Of a DNA stretch of 64,000 nucleotides, positions 23,601 through 35,200 are shown piece by piece. Under the pieces are notes generated by a model. It saw only the letters and a program-made list of their open reading frames with translations. It searched no databases and was not told where the DNA came from. Each line of letters begins with the position of its first letter. Position 1 is the first letter of the stretch. Position numbers and translations under genes: made by a program. This stretch comes from Daldinia sp. FL1419 (taxonomy: Eukaryota; Ascomycota; Sordariomycetes; Xylariales; Hypoxylaceae). Location of the stretch: NCBI GenBank assembly GCA_025201765.1, contig MU623454.1, positions 1 through 64,000 on the forward strand, in the 5' to 3' direction.

Positions 23601-24628
23601 CTATGATTGGTTAGCTACCCAAGCGTCTGCAGTGAGAGCCTGTCTCCGCGACTTACTTCTATGCCCGACTCGATAAGCATAGTCGAAGTCTATGACCCAA
23701 TGTTCCCAACGAATCAAGCCCGGTTTTGATCCATGTTTGAACTCGAAGTAATTAAGCTGGAGTATCGTAAGCCCACGTCAGCTATAATGCAGTTCCTGGG
23801 CCACGGGGCTCTCACCTTGTTCACAAGTCTCTCGTAATCATCCAGCTCGTAGTTCCACATGTTAGGTTTCGCAACGTTGGAGAGTTTGAACATGACTTCC
23901 AATCGAACGAGGGAGTTGCGCTCGGACCAGGCATCTAACACGTCGTTCAGTAGCCTAAGCCATATCCTTCCGCTTCCAAACTCCATGCTCTCGCCGAGGG
24001 GGATTTTGATCTGAACAAATCGAAGATTCTGCAGCGTTGCTCTACTAACAAAGTTGGATAGAGACAGGGGCGCTAAATTACCCATTATCCAAGGCGGAAT
24101 ACGGTCGATGACGAAGGGCTGAAGGTGCAAAAGACTCAGTACTTCTCTTGTTATTTGCTTACAAAGAAGGAGGATGGTAGGTGTCCGGAGTATGGTCGCG
24201 GGCTGATGCGACACTCTGGTGTTAACGGAACGTGGTCGTAGCTCGACGTTAGCTTTAGCTTTCTCCCTTTGGTCGTAGTAATAATCGTATAGATTTCGGC
24301 ATGTGGGATAGCTGATAGCGTATTGGTATATGACGTTTCGGATCTCGGGGGGGAAAGTGGTAAGGAAGGATCGACACTCTCGATCCGACATACGGAACCG
24401 TCCGGGATCTAGTGCGGGGCCGTTGAAGAGAAACGCCGGAAGGGAAGTCAGGGCTGAAATTCGTTCGGATTCTGAACAGTGGAGTACTACGGCTTTCGGA
24501 GATTGAATCTCGGCGTGGAGCCGGGTTCGAGCAATAGGATCCTTCGATGCCTTTAGAACTTTATTATGACCGCGACGTTGCATGAGCCTCCAATCAGCAA
24601 GCTTCTTGCGGCTCTCCAACCCAGCCAT
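23601..24628 (-). CDS. 2EXR/F-box-like fungal protein, 322 aa
   Basis: Exons are 24628-23816 and 23756-23601. The 59-nt intron is GTGAGA..CCAG with a GCTGAC branch site. Reading through without splicing gives a shorter and poorer tail; splicing yields a tail containing LNYFEFKHGSKPGL, RWEHWVIDFDYAYRVG and a stop at 23601. Residues 92-101 (FPPEIRNVIY) match the short motif of fungal 2EXR and F-box-like proteins. Downstream are ILRTPTILLLCKQITREVL, typical of the family, and an LRR-free hydrophobic core with TLQNLRFVQIKIP. Function is unknown. These proteins are numerous and lineage-expanded in Pezizomycotina. The true start could be the internal ATG near residue 80. Confidence 0.72.
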
Positions 24629-25151
24629 TATGAAAACCTAAGTACCTATGTTAGGAATAACTAGACGAGATCAAAGAAGGCGTTGAAATTAAAGTTGGCT
24701 ATGACGACGGCGGCGGCAACAACGCTCATGCTCATTCTTATGCCAACACGGTATTATGCAATGCGAATCTTCGGGGCGAGCTTATTAAACCGAATTATTT
24801 GCGACTGTCGCTTTTTAGTTTGACCTTTGAATTGGATATGGCATCATCTAGCTCTGTCGCATTGTTTGTTTATGTTCCAATTTTTATGGTCAACTTACAG
24901 GGAAGGTGTATCGGAGTTTGAGATCTTGAGGTCTTGAGATCTTGAGAGCGAGGCTGACGTCCAAAGGTAGTTGGAAGAAAGATAACGGCGGATGCACTGT
25001 GTTCCAATGAAGGCGGCAACAACAAGCCTCAGCTTTAGCCACTAGGTAGCACACACATATGGTACCTTCCTTTTTTCTTTTTTTCTTTTTTTCTTTTCTT
25101 TTTTTTTAAAAAAAAAATCAAAAAAGTTTACTCGGACGGTCTTGTTCTTTC
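24629..25151. other. spacer upstream of the 2EXR/F-box gene
   Basis: No gene. It has GAGATCTTGAG short repeats near 24918-24948 and a T-rich tract followed by an A run at 25070-25118. It contains the promoter of the gene starting at 24628. Confidence 0.5.
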
Positions 25152-25759
25152 TCAACGTGAACGTATAAGATTGGTTAGAATCAAGATAGACAGCTCTAGC
25201 TGTACCTGTCGAACCTACCAAAACTCGAGAAAAAATTAGGCATCTCCAAAAAAAAAAACAAAAAACAAAAACAAACAAAAACAAAGACAAGAACAAAAAC
25301 AAAAACAAAAAAACAAAAAAACAAAAAAACAAAAAAACAAAAAAACAAAAAAACAAAAAAACAAAAAAACAAATCAACCCTCGAGAGCAAATTCAATCCA
25401 ATAACGATAACATGTCAAGATAAGCCCTCAAATTTGCTCACCTGGGCTTCCAAGTCACACAACACTCCCCTCATTTGATCCAAGTTGATTCCAAGCTGTT
25501 TCTTTGCGCCTTCGACTGCGTCGATCGAAGAATGCTCGACTCCCCACAAGGCTGGAAGTGAAATACGAAAGACATCCAGAGCAGAGCTGGAAATGGGCTT
25601 GTGGAGAAAGATAGAAGGGAAAAAAGCAATAAGATCTAGAACAAGTGTTATTTCTGGAAGCGTTATTGCCCATTTTTCTACCTGGTGTACCATGATCCGA
25701 TGTAGTAATGTAGCATGCGGGTATGTGCAGGATAGATGTGTGTGGATGTGATTAGGCAT
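25152..25759 (-). CDS. weak hypothetical gene, two exons, about 126 aa
   Basis: The model is exon 25759-25442 (ATG at 25757-25759), donor GTGAGC after GCC CAG, acceptor GGTAG, and exon 25214-25152. The protein has a His-rich start, a hydrophobic stretch (ITLVLDLIAFFPSIFL), then AVEGAKKQLGINLDQMRGVL and an amphipathic end VRQVQLELSILILTNL. No family is recognised. The 227-nt intron is almost filled by the A/C tandem repeat at 25256-25374. A second start at M23 (25693) is possible. It may be a real small protein or chance. Confidence 0.3.
25256..25374. repeat. A-rich tandem repeat with a CAAAAAAA 8-bp core
   Basis: From 25256 the sequence is A runs broken by single C. From about 25300 to 25374 it becomes a regular octamer CAAAAAAA repeated about nine times. 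On the minus strand this gives Phe/Leu-rich ORFs (25042-25396) that are artefacts of the repeat. Confidence 0.9.
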
Positions 25760-27772
25760 AGGTAGTGATGGGATATCGACGAGTCGTTTTTTTCCATTCT
25801 TCTTCTTTTCCGACTGTTGTCACTGTACCCATTTTGCCATGCCGACATCTAGCCCATCTCGGGAACATGTACAGCAGTGCGCGCCGCTTAATGTGCTTTA
25901 TGTTTCACTTAGATTGGGATTGGATTAATCGTTCTATTTGGGGCCAATGGCGTTGACGTGTACTAATCAGACAGAAGCAAACACACACATCAGCTACCTA
26001 TATTGCCGTATGCTTATGTAGGTACCTATGCAAAAGGGTCTGATAAGTGGAAGAAAAAAGTATTCGTGATCACATATGACTGGACGCTAATAATAACATT
26101 TAGTTGGGGCTGGCAAGAAATATCAGGATTGATGAAGTTGAAATTGAATTCTATGTAGCGTATCGTTTTGCCTATTTGAAGTTATTTACGGGTAGGTTAA
26201 AATATAGGTATGTACATAATTTACTAGGTATAATTATGTTATATCTTCTGTTATGCAAGTTGAATTAATATATGTACATACCTTACCTGAGGTCAGTACC
26301 TATGTAATATCTAAGTGTAGTTACATAATGTTCATGAGGGAGTACTTACTTAATACCTAATGTATAATTAATCAATTATTAGACGACAAACTTAACGCGT
26401 TCAAGTTTTAAACAGAGCAGGATTCAATTTTGTGCATACCTTTGGGCATATGCCTTGTCTTAGCCCTGTATATTATTATTAGCCCTATATTATTAGCCTT
26501 AGCTATACTAGGTATATACATTATTAACATTAATTATGCTATTAGGTAGGATCGGATCAGCATTCATTGCCTATTGTAGATTAGAGGAGTAGTTTAATCA
26601 ACAGTATCCGGGGAGGCCAGGGAGGATAAGGTAGGACGAGTCTTGCACGTTTCAATTTTTAGGCTCTTGCAAATGCATGTACTATATTAGTATCCGCTAT
26701 TTAAAAATACCTACCAGTGAAGTTGGCCTATGATACCCAAATCTTACGTGTACTTAATAATACGTAAGGTAGATATGTACATATGTAGGCGTAAGGTACG
26801 TAAGGTACTTAAGGTTAGGTAGGGTACCTGGGGGGCACCTGGGCACTTGGTAGGATATTTTAAGGTACTCCGGCTGCTACTGCTACTATTTTTTATTTAT
26901 TAGCTACGCGGATAGTTTTGAACAGTCTGTTCATTATCGGAGCCTCGGGTCCCTTAACCAAATTATTCTCTCTCTTTCTCGTAGCAAAAGAAAAAAACCC
27001 CCCCCGGAAATTTGATAATAAATATCAACAAAAATACAAAAATACCACAGAATTTGTAGAATTTTGTGTTGTTCTTCCTTGGCGAGGGTTGTTGCATTTT
27101 TTCTCACCCTCTCTCTTCTCTTTCCCACACCCCCCCATTCCTTCCCCCCATCGCGCGCCGTTTCGTTGTTTCCCTCGATTTCTCCTTTCCTGTTTTAACT
27201 CGGTTCAGCTTAGTGCGTCTCGAAACAAGAACAAAGTAGATCTTTCATCCACTCCCACTATTCCTCCCACTACTCCCGCTACGATTACCTCCCACCAACC
27301 TACTATCATTATTATTATTGCCCACTACTACCGTGTCTCTTTTCCCGCCGAAGAGACCCCAAAAATCAACTGAAAGAATTTTTATTTTTATTTTTAAATA
27401 ATACCACCACCAATTCTCTTCAGCCACACCCGCGTTTACCCTTCTTGCCCGACCCCCCCCCCCCCCCTGGTAAAGCCCTGGTGAGCCTTGTGCCTTATCA
27501 TGTTGATCGCGTAGTGATATTTCCACACCCGCCACCATTTTTTCTCTTTCCCCCTACCTTACCTTACATACCTTACATACCTTACATATTGTATCTATCA
27601 AACGGCCAGGGTTGACATCACATCGTTCCTATCCTAGTTCGTTAGTGCTAGGCTCGTTGTCGTTGTATTCTGGGTCCTCCTGGTCCTCCCGAATCTTCCT
27701 TTCGCATTCTTATCTTTTAGTCTCGAGCGTTCGTAGTCTTTTTGTTTTCACGTACCTTTCCTTTCCTCCGTC
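25760..27772. other. 2-kb promoter and leader region of the FAR1-type gene
   Basis: No gene. It is AT-rich to about 26900 with many TAGGTA/GTACCT motifs, then becomes pyrimidine-rich (27080-27770) with a C15 run at 27453-27467 and CTTACATAC repeats near 27562-27588. The CT-rich part is typical of a long fungal 5' leader for the gene starting at 27773. An ORF at 26918-27373 has no ATG start. Confidence 0.55.
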
Positions 27773-29614
27773 ATGTCCGCCTTGGGCCAGCCCGGGTCCA
27801 GCTCCCACACCCATCCGGGCCTGACCTTCCCGCAGGTCAACGGACTAAGTAGACGCGGAGGATATCCATCTTCGCACTCGTCCACGCCGCCGAAACCTTC
27901 TCCCACGCCTCAGCAACACCAATCCCCGTATCAGGCCGCTCAATATACTCCCCAGCAACCCCCGCAGGCCGCCTATCCGCAACATCTCTTTCAGAGCACC
28001 ACCCCGTCTCCTGTACCCAACGTCGCGAGCGTACCTAATTTGCCAAATGGCAACTCGAGACACGCCTCGGCCCAGGCTGCCCAGCATGCCCAAGCTGCCG
28101 TACAGGTCGTTCGCCAACATCAGCACCAGCATTCACACTCCCAGCACCAAAGGAATGGCCAGCAGCGTCAGATGCAATCACAGCCGGGACCCGCAACTAC
28201 AATGGCATATCTCCAGCAAGCCATGAACCAGCCTGTCCAATCCGTTCAACAGGTACCCCAGTCCGTACCACAGCCGGTTCTACAGATGCCGCACCCTCAG
28301 TCGATACCGCAACAAGTCCAACCGCAGCCCGTTCAACAGGTCCAAACAACCCCACCGGTCCAGTCAAACGACAGCAATTTGATATCTCCAAACCCACCGC
28401 ATCATCAGCCTCATCCGCAAGCCCATCCGCAAGCTCATCCGCAAGCTCATCCCCAGGCACATCCACAGGCGCATCCGCAAGTACACCAGCAGGCGCTCCC
28501 CCAGCCAATACCTCAAATTCAAGTTCATCAGCAACCTCCGCCACCGTTGCAGCCTCAGCCAACTCCTCAGCCGCAAAGTCAGCCGCCGCCAGCCCCCCGG
28601 CCCGAGCCAAGTGTGACGCCACAAGAAGCTCAACATCACGATGATATGGATATGGATAGTCAAGGGGAGGAAGGGGAAGATAGTCAGATTTCGCCCAAGC
28701 TTATCGAAGGGACACCCTTTGTGCCTAGAACGCCGATGGGTACGATGATGTCTGCTCCACCTGAAGGAGGCAGTTTCCCCAGTCTCGAAGCTGTTCACAA
28801 GCACGTGCTAGCGTATTGCACATCGGTGGGATATGCTGTAGTCATTGGGAGGTCTAAAAAGACTGTTCCGGGGTTAAAAAAGGTTCTCTTCGTATGTGAT
28901 CGTGCTGGAAAGCCTCCGAGCCGGGTAAGCCCCGAAAACAGGAAACGGAAGACATCTTCTCGCAAGTGTAACTGTCAATTTGGGTTCTTCGCTATCGAAC
29001 AGAGGACGCAGTGGACGATTCGTTATCGTCCTGATCAAACCCATCTCCATCATAATCACGGTCCTAGCGAGAGCCCGCTTCTCCACCCAGCTGCGAGGAA
29101 ATTAGATAGCGAAATGGTTGCCGCCGTCAAAAATTTAAAGGAGTCTGGTAAGTTTAAGTTTTTAGTTACGATGCCTATTGTATTGACTTCTTCTCCAGGC
29201 ATTGGCGTCACCCAAACCCTCGAAATTCTACAGCAGCAGAACCCACATGTGCCTCTCCTTCCTAGAGATATTTACAATGCGCGTGCTGCAATAAATCGAA
29301 ACCCGCAAAAAGTGGAGGCAGGTATCGCGGAACAGCGGCCGACGATATACAGTAAGCCGGCCCCATCTGCTGAGGAACGTATACGGTCAGACCTCAGACG
29401 AGAACTCGCTCGGGTCAAAGAAGAACTATCCCGGGTCAAGGAAGACAGTAGGAAAGAACTAGAAGAACTAAGGGAAAAGTTACGCGAGAAAGATAAAATG
29501 ATCGAGAAATTCGAGATGTTTATCGACATATGTAACGAGCGGGTCATGGTACAAAGGGAAAGACTGAACGATACCGGGGGGGTCAATGGTGGAGCGGGCG
29601 GCTCCAATAACTAA
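27773..29614 (+). CDS. FAR1-type DNA-binding domain protein, 596 aa
   Basis: Exons are 27773-29147 and 29199-29614; the 51-nt intron is GTAAGT..CTCCAG. Residues 1 to about 320 are Pro/Gln/His-rich with a PQAH tandem repeat. Residues about 330-430 form a FAR1-like (WRKY/GCM1-fold) DNA-binding module: FPSLEAVHKHVLAYCTSVGYAV, IGRSKK, FVCDRAG, SSRKCNCQFGFFA and a closing HLHHNHGPS zinc ligand pair. A conserved stretch on both sides of the intron follows (ESG then IGVTQTLEIL). Residues about 520-575 are a charged coiled coil (SRVKEDSRKELEELREKLRE). There is no transposase domain. It is probably a nuclear regulator derived from a Mutator-like element; target genes are unknown. Confidence 0.82.
   Translation: MSALGQPGSSSHTHPGLTFPQVNGLSRRGGYPSSHSSTPPKPSPTPQQHQSPYQAAQYTPQQPPQAAYPQHLFQSTTPSPVPNVASVPNLPNGNSRHASAQAAQHAQAAVQVVRQHQHQHSHSQHQRNGQQRQMQSQPGPATTMAYLQQAMNQPVQSVQQVPQSVPQPVLQMPHPQSIPQQVQPQPVQQVQTTPPVQSNDSNLISPNPPHHQPHPQAHPQAHPQAHPQAHPQAHPQVHQQALPQPIPQIQVHQQPPPPLQPQPTPQPQSQPPPAPRPEPSVTPQEAQHHDDMDMDSQGEEGEDSQISPKLIEGTPFVPRTPMGTMMSAPPEGGSFPSLEAVHKHVLAYCTSVGYAVVIGRSKKTVPGLKKVLFVCDRAGKPPSRVSPENRKRKTSSRKCNCQFGFFAIEQRTQWTIRYRPDQTHLHHNHGPSESPLLHPAARKLDSEMVAAVKNLKESGKFKFLVTMPIVLTSSPGIGVTQTLEILQQQNPHVPLLPRDIYNARAAINRNPQKVEAGIAEQRPTIYSKPAPSAEERIRSDLRRELARVKEELSRVKEDSRKELEELREKLREKDKMIEKFEMFIDICNERVMVQRERLNDTGGVNGGAGGSNN
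28415..28486 (+). repeat. in-frame 12-bp tandem repeat coding PQAH x5 + PQVH
   Basis: Six 12-nt units, differing mainly at third codon positions, give a regular Pro-Gln-Ala-His ladder in the disordered half of the FAR1-type protein. Confidence 0.9.
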
Positions 29615-32264
29615 AGGGACATGACTAAAAGGGGTTTAAAATGAGACACGCATGGATGGGATTTGGGTTTATTTGAAGGAAGCATCGGCGTCACGAGGGC
29701 TACGACTGGGACCGGCGGCATACAGCGGGGTTCAGGAGTTATATGGTATTTGCGTTTTACGCAGGAGGGAGATAGGGACATCAACTTTGCGCCCGGTTTG
29801 ATGATTTGGAACCGCAAGGTATGCCTGTATTGGAAATGGGAAAATATAGACTTGGGAGGTACTGAAACGGGAATCGGATTCAACGAAGCGAAACGTGGAC
29901 GAAGGTAGCTCCATCGCATGAGCTGTCTCGCTGGGCGCCTTGACATTATAGAAGCCTTTGCCTGCATAATTCCGCACTGATATAATACGATGTGGTGATA
30001 TCCATATCCATTTAATATTGCCGATTGATGTGATTTAAAATTGTTTACAATTATTACATGAGCTTAGACTTCGTGTTGTTTACTTTAATATGACATCACG
30101 CGAGCACCAGCCTGTCTGATCTAGATATATTAGACGATGAGTTGGAGTTCTTGTCGTCATGCACTTTGGACATTCCTTCCCACGAATTATAACCTATAGC
30201 AATAGGGTAAATGTGTGTGATAAGAGTTTCCGCACATGGTGCATCTAGCCTAACGGCCTAGTGCATGTATGGATCTACAACCTTAGAGCCACCAGTGGTG
30301 TAGCCATAAGGGCAAAGGGCCCCTTACGGAATAGTACGTGCAAAGGATTGATAAATCTTAATAAACACTTAGCTACGGTTTAAAAGTTGATGTAAGCAAA
30401 GCTTATATTGTGGAAGGCATATACATTTCGACTATAATTACTTACCCCTTAGGTACTTATCACTTCTGAATCATCCATCTTATCAGGCTTTCAATATGTT
30501 CCGTATACGAATAGAGGAGAGCGCGGCTTCTCTACGGAAGCTCTCCCGCACTTGTCAAGGTCGGAGTTCCGTCTTGGCAGAGTGGAACCCCGTTTTGTTG
30601 GGGCGGAAGAGTGTCTTTAACATATTAGATGGGGTTTTTTCCCTGCAAGTCATCTATATGCAATGCTACTTACTGTATCAAGGGTCTTGGGGTTGAGGTA
30701 TAAAGAGATGTGTAAGACAAGGGAAACCCGGGTTATCTCGAAAAGATGTTGGCTTAAAATTACACGATTGTCTAATAGTAGCTTATGGTTGAGTGGATTG
30801 GAGAAGATACTATCTTGGTATCTAACATTTAAGAAAGTTGATGCAATGCTGTTAGATTTTGGTTGTCTAAATTGATCGATGATTACTGTGGGATCCTTAC
30901 CTACCCAGGTAAATAAAAATCGAACGTGGTACGATCAACATACATCGATTTTATTGGTTACTGCCTTTATAGCTAACGATGTTATTTTCTAGCCTACCTA
31001 GCTTCAAGATATCGTACACACGGCATCACCGCTTCTGCTGCTGCCGTGTATGGTAGTACTTGATCTATTATCCACCAAGCTTCAGTTTCGCGAATCGAAA
31101 AATATTCAATTCCAATATAGGCTTCCTGTTTGATATTGTATAACGTGATAGACAAGTTCGAACAGTGATATTGAAACCGAGGTGGTCTTGATGGAAAGCG
31201 TCTATTAGGTGTTTGTATATAGTCGGTTCGAAGTTGAGAAACACCTAACCGTTAGTTATAGTTAACCTTAAATATAAAGTTCCAGTTCCTAGAGTCAAGA
31301 CGTGAAGCGAGAGTCTTTGAGTTTAGACGTTCTAAACAGTTCTAACACTTGATATTCTGGATGCGTCTTCACACAGGATGGAGTTATGGGGATTTACTAC
31401 TAGAAGCGGCCCTCTTTAGGATTGCGCTTTTGAATTTATTATAATTATTGCGCATTGTATTACATATCATATAGGTAATAAACTATTTGCATAAACGATT
31501 ATGAAGAAGTCGCTCAGTTATATAATGGATTGCGTGAAACAGGGGGCTAGATTGGGGATGATGAGAGATATTTTGTACATACGTACCTAGGCAGGCTAGG
31601 TAGATGGAAAGGGTTATGTCTCAGGGGTTCTCATGAAACAACATCTGAAGAATTGACTGTGAATTGTCTTAAGATCAGGTACAGGTGATATACATGTATA
31701 GGTACATACCTACCTAGGTACATAGGTATATACGAAGTACGGGGCTGGCTGATGGGTGGACCAGTAGTCGTGGCAGCTCGTTGTTAGCCCCACGCCACGG
31801 GGACAAACGAGCCAATCATAAATGGAATCGATTAGATACATAAGGTAATTAGGTGTTATCCCCATATCCTGCATCTGCACCCATAGTTGGTAGTCGCGAC
31901 CTGTCAATGTAGTTTCGCGTAAAATGTTGTAAATGATTTGATGACTGGTAACAACTTCAAAATATCCCTTCTTTTTTTGTAGTTGTCTCACCACACAATA
32001 CCCAATAAATCAAATATCAACGACGATACAGGTTGGACAATAAGGAAAAGACGTCCTCTACGGACCCCACATTCTTTTGCCTCCGTCCTTTTTCTGTAAC
32101 TTACCTACCTAGAGGTACTTTATCTAATCCATATAGATATCTTTAATTCTTATTTGGAGGCCTGCGCTTCTCCTGAGACTGAAAACCGACAACGCCAACT
32201 AATATATCGAGAGATGCTACCGACCTTGTACAGTTCGATTGATCGTTAAAGTATTACCGCCACG
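29615..32264. other. 2.6-kb spacer before the dynein gene
   Basis: No supportable gene. It holds the 3' UTR of the FAR1-type gene, AT-rich sequence and a TACCTAGGTA cluster at 31699-31728. The minus-strand ORFs at 29611-29977 and 31710-31994 have no signature, and the latter lacks an ATG. Confidence 0.5.
31699..31728. repeat. dispersed palindromic repeat (TACCTAGGTA type)
   Basis: GGTACATACCTACCTAGGTA followed by CATAGGTA; a nearby relative lies at 31584-31602. Confidence 0.8.
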
Positions 32265-35200
32265 ATGGAAACTGTGGCCTCTCCTTTAGGCCTACAAGGC
32301 CCTGGTACGAATGGCCTGTCGCCCTCCCCCTTCGTTATGATAGATCCGGCTTCGGTGGTAGATTATCTAGCTTCCGTTGTCACTATTGCTCTCGGAGCTA
32401 CTCGCAGTGACCTAGAGCGTTCCGGAAACTTTCTTTCGAAATCGAACTACGACGACACAGTTCAAAGGTGTAGTCGATTTGCGACCGACGCTCAGGTAGC
32501 CCTGTATATCCAAAAAGACGTGAAGCCGTCGGATGATGCTCCCGATGGTTCTACTAATAGTGGTATGAGGACTTGTACCCGCCTACCTATTCTCGTATGG
32601 CATTGCTAAAACCCTTGTTCTAGTTCCGGTTATATACACATACACGATCACCTCCGAGTTCTCTTCTTCGCCAACGACCATAGCCTATCTTGCGCTCCTA
32701 AAACGACCCCAGGCGCTCGATTCCTCGCTGCCTTTATCATCTCAGATCCAGATACAAACACTTCCCGGTACTGCATCACTTGCTAATCTCGTTAGCGAAC
32801 AAGGACCTACTGCTTCCCCTTTTGAAATACTTCACTCTATTCTTCATAATGCGCTGGCGCCTTACTTCGATGCCAACACTAAGACCTCGCAGGCTGTGAA
32901 TGGAGCTAGGAACCGGGCAGATGTCGATGCGAAGACGGGTATTCCCGTTACCAAGAAGCGTATGACGGAGCTTGAGCTGAGCTTGCTTCATCTCCAGCAA
33001 AATGTCGAGATTCCAGAGTTGTCGCTCTCGTTTCATCCGATTGTCCAGGGGGTATTAGACGATGCTGCAGCGCGCGGCACACGACCGACGACTGATATGA
33101 TAGATGCTAAACTTCTTTCTGAGAGTACTTTTATGAACAACTTACAGTCAACAGTAAATGGTTGGATTAAATCGATACAGACTATCACAAAACTCACCCG
33201 AGACCCTGTGACGAGGACGGCGACGCAAGAAATCAATTTTTGGCTGTCTATGGAGTCTGCGTTGGAGGGAATCGAAGCTCAGCTGAGGAGTGAAGGTGTC
33301 ACGTTAACCTTGGAGATTTTGAAGCATGCAAAGCGTTTCCAGGCAACCGTTAGTTTTACTGCCGATACTGGATTGAAGGAGGCTATGGAAATGGTGCAAA
33401 AGTACAATCAACTTATGCGCGATTTCCCGCTCGATGAGTTGCTCTCCGCCACTTCGTTGCCCAAGGTCCAGGATGCCATTGGGCAGATTTTCAATCATAT
33501 GAACAAGAAGATGAGATTTAGCAACTATCCTATCGCGCGAACTTTGCATTTGGTCGAAGCTATCTCAGCGGATCTCGAAGAGGTCATGCATCGCCTTCTT
33601 CCGGGCTCTGAGCTGGTCGATCTCGATTATAAGGATTTTAAAACTCTTATGACCACCGCCGATGAAATTTTCAAGTCTTGGGATGCTCAGATCAAGGACT
33701 TCACTAACATTGCTCGAGAGACGACTCGTAGAAGGCAGGAGAGGTTCATCCCGATTAAGGTTAACCCGAAACATAGCGAATTGCAGTCTCGACTAAAGTA
33801 TATTGACAATTTCCGGGATAACCACGAGCAGCTACAGAGAACGATTATTAATGTCCTAGGTCCGGGTGCAGCTGCCAACGGCGTTACCGAAGAGGCAACA
33901 ACCAACGGCGTCGCCCTTGTTGAAGAGATAGGCGATGTAGATGCTGTCGAAGAGGTTCGGCAGGCTTGGGAAGCATTGAAGAATGTCGATTTGCTTGATG
34001 TTACTCCCGAAGGTACCCAACGATGGGTCAAAGCTGAGAATACTTATAATGAACGCACGTCGCGAGTAGAGAATTCGATTATTGCTAGATTGCGTGATCG
34101 TCTCGCGACTGCGAAGAACGCGAATGAAATGTTCCGTGTTTTCTCTCAGTTCAACGCCCTCTTTGTGCGCCCCAAGATCCGAGGTGCTATTGCCGAATAC
34201 CAGAACCAGCTCATTGATAACGTGAAACAAGCCATCTCGGGACTTCACGAGCGCTTCAAGCAGCAATATGGCCACTCGGAGGCTCACGCTATGGCCCAAC
34301 TTCACGACTTACCACCCGTCTCTGGTGCTATTATTTGGGCACGCCAAATCGAGCGTCAACTTGATAACTATATGAAAAAGGTCGAGGATATCCTTGGTAC
34401 CGATTGGGCCCTACACACTGAAGGCCAAAAGCTACAGACCGAGAGCGAACTTTTCAGGAAGAAATTGAACACTCAACAGATCTATAAAGCCTGGATAGAG
34501 GATGTCCAGCGCAGGCAGATCTCGATAACTGGTCGGCTCTTCAACATCAATAAAATTAGATCTGCGAATAACGCACTGGACCTTTCAGTGAACTTTGATG
34601 CTCAAATCATTGCATTGTTCAAAGAAACTCGCAACCTTGGCTGGCAAAATTTCAACGTGCCTCACGCTGTAAGCAACACCGCGAAGGATGCCAAGAGGGT
34701 ATATCCGTTCGCCGTTAGTTTGATGGAAAGTGTAAGAACTTTCACCCAGACAACCCGGCAGATATCAGAACTACCTGAAGTTTCGATTCTACTGAGTGGC
34801 TACCAAAATGAGGTTCATGTTCTGATTGCCAAGGGTATACCATTGAAATGGGAGACGTTTGTAAATACTTGGGAATCATACCAGAAGCCAACGCTCGCTA
34901 ACGGTACACTTGATCATGCAATTAGCCGTAGCAGCGAGACCAAGCATGTCCTATTTGTGAGAGAATTTGCCGCAGCTGCTTCTCTCCTTCAAGTGAAAAC
35001 AGCCACACTCGCAAATATACACACGAATGTCCAAAAAGCCTTGGCAGAACTAGCAACTTGCCCGTATGAGGCATCCGAGTTTGAATCGCGCCTGCAGGTT
35101 ATCCAGGCCGCTGTTGATCAGCTGAATCTTGAACAATATGTCAACCTCGGCTTTTGGGTGGAGAGAATGAATGAACGGATTAAGTTGACCCTACTTACCC

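Noticed and set aside
25042..25396. Phe/Leu-rich minus-strand ORFs
   Set aside because: They are translations of the CAAAAAAA tandem array.
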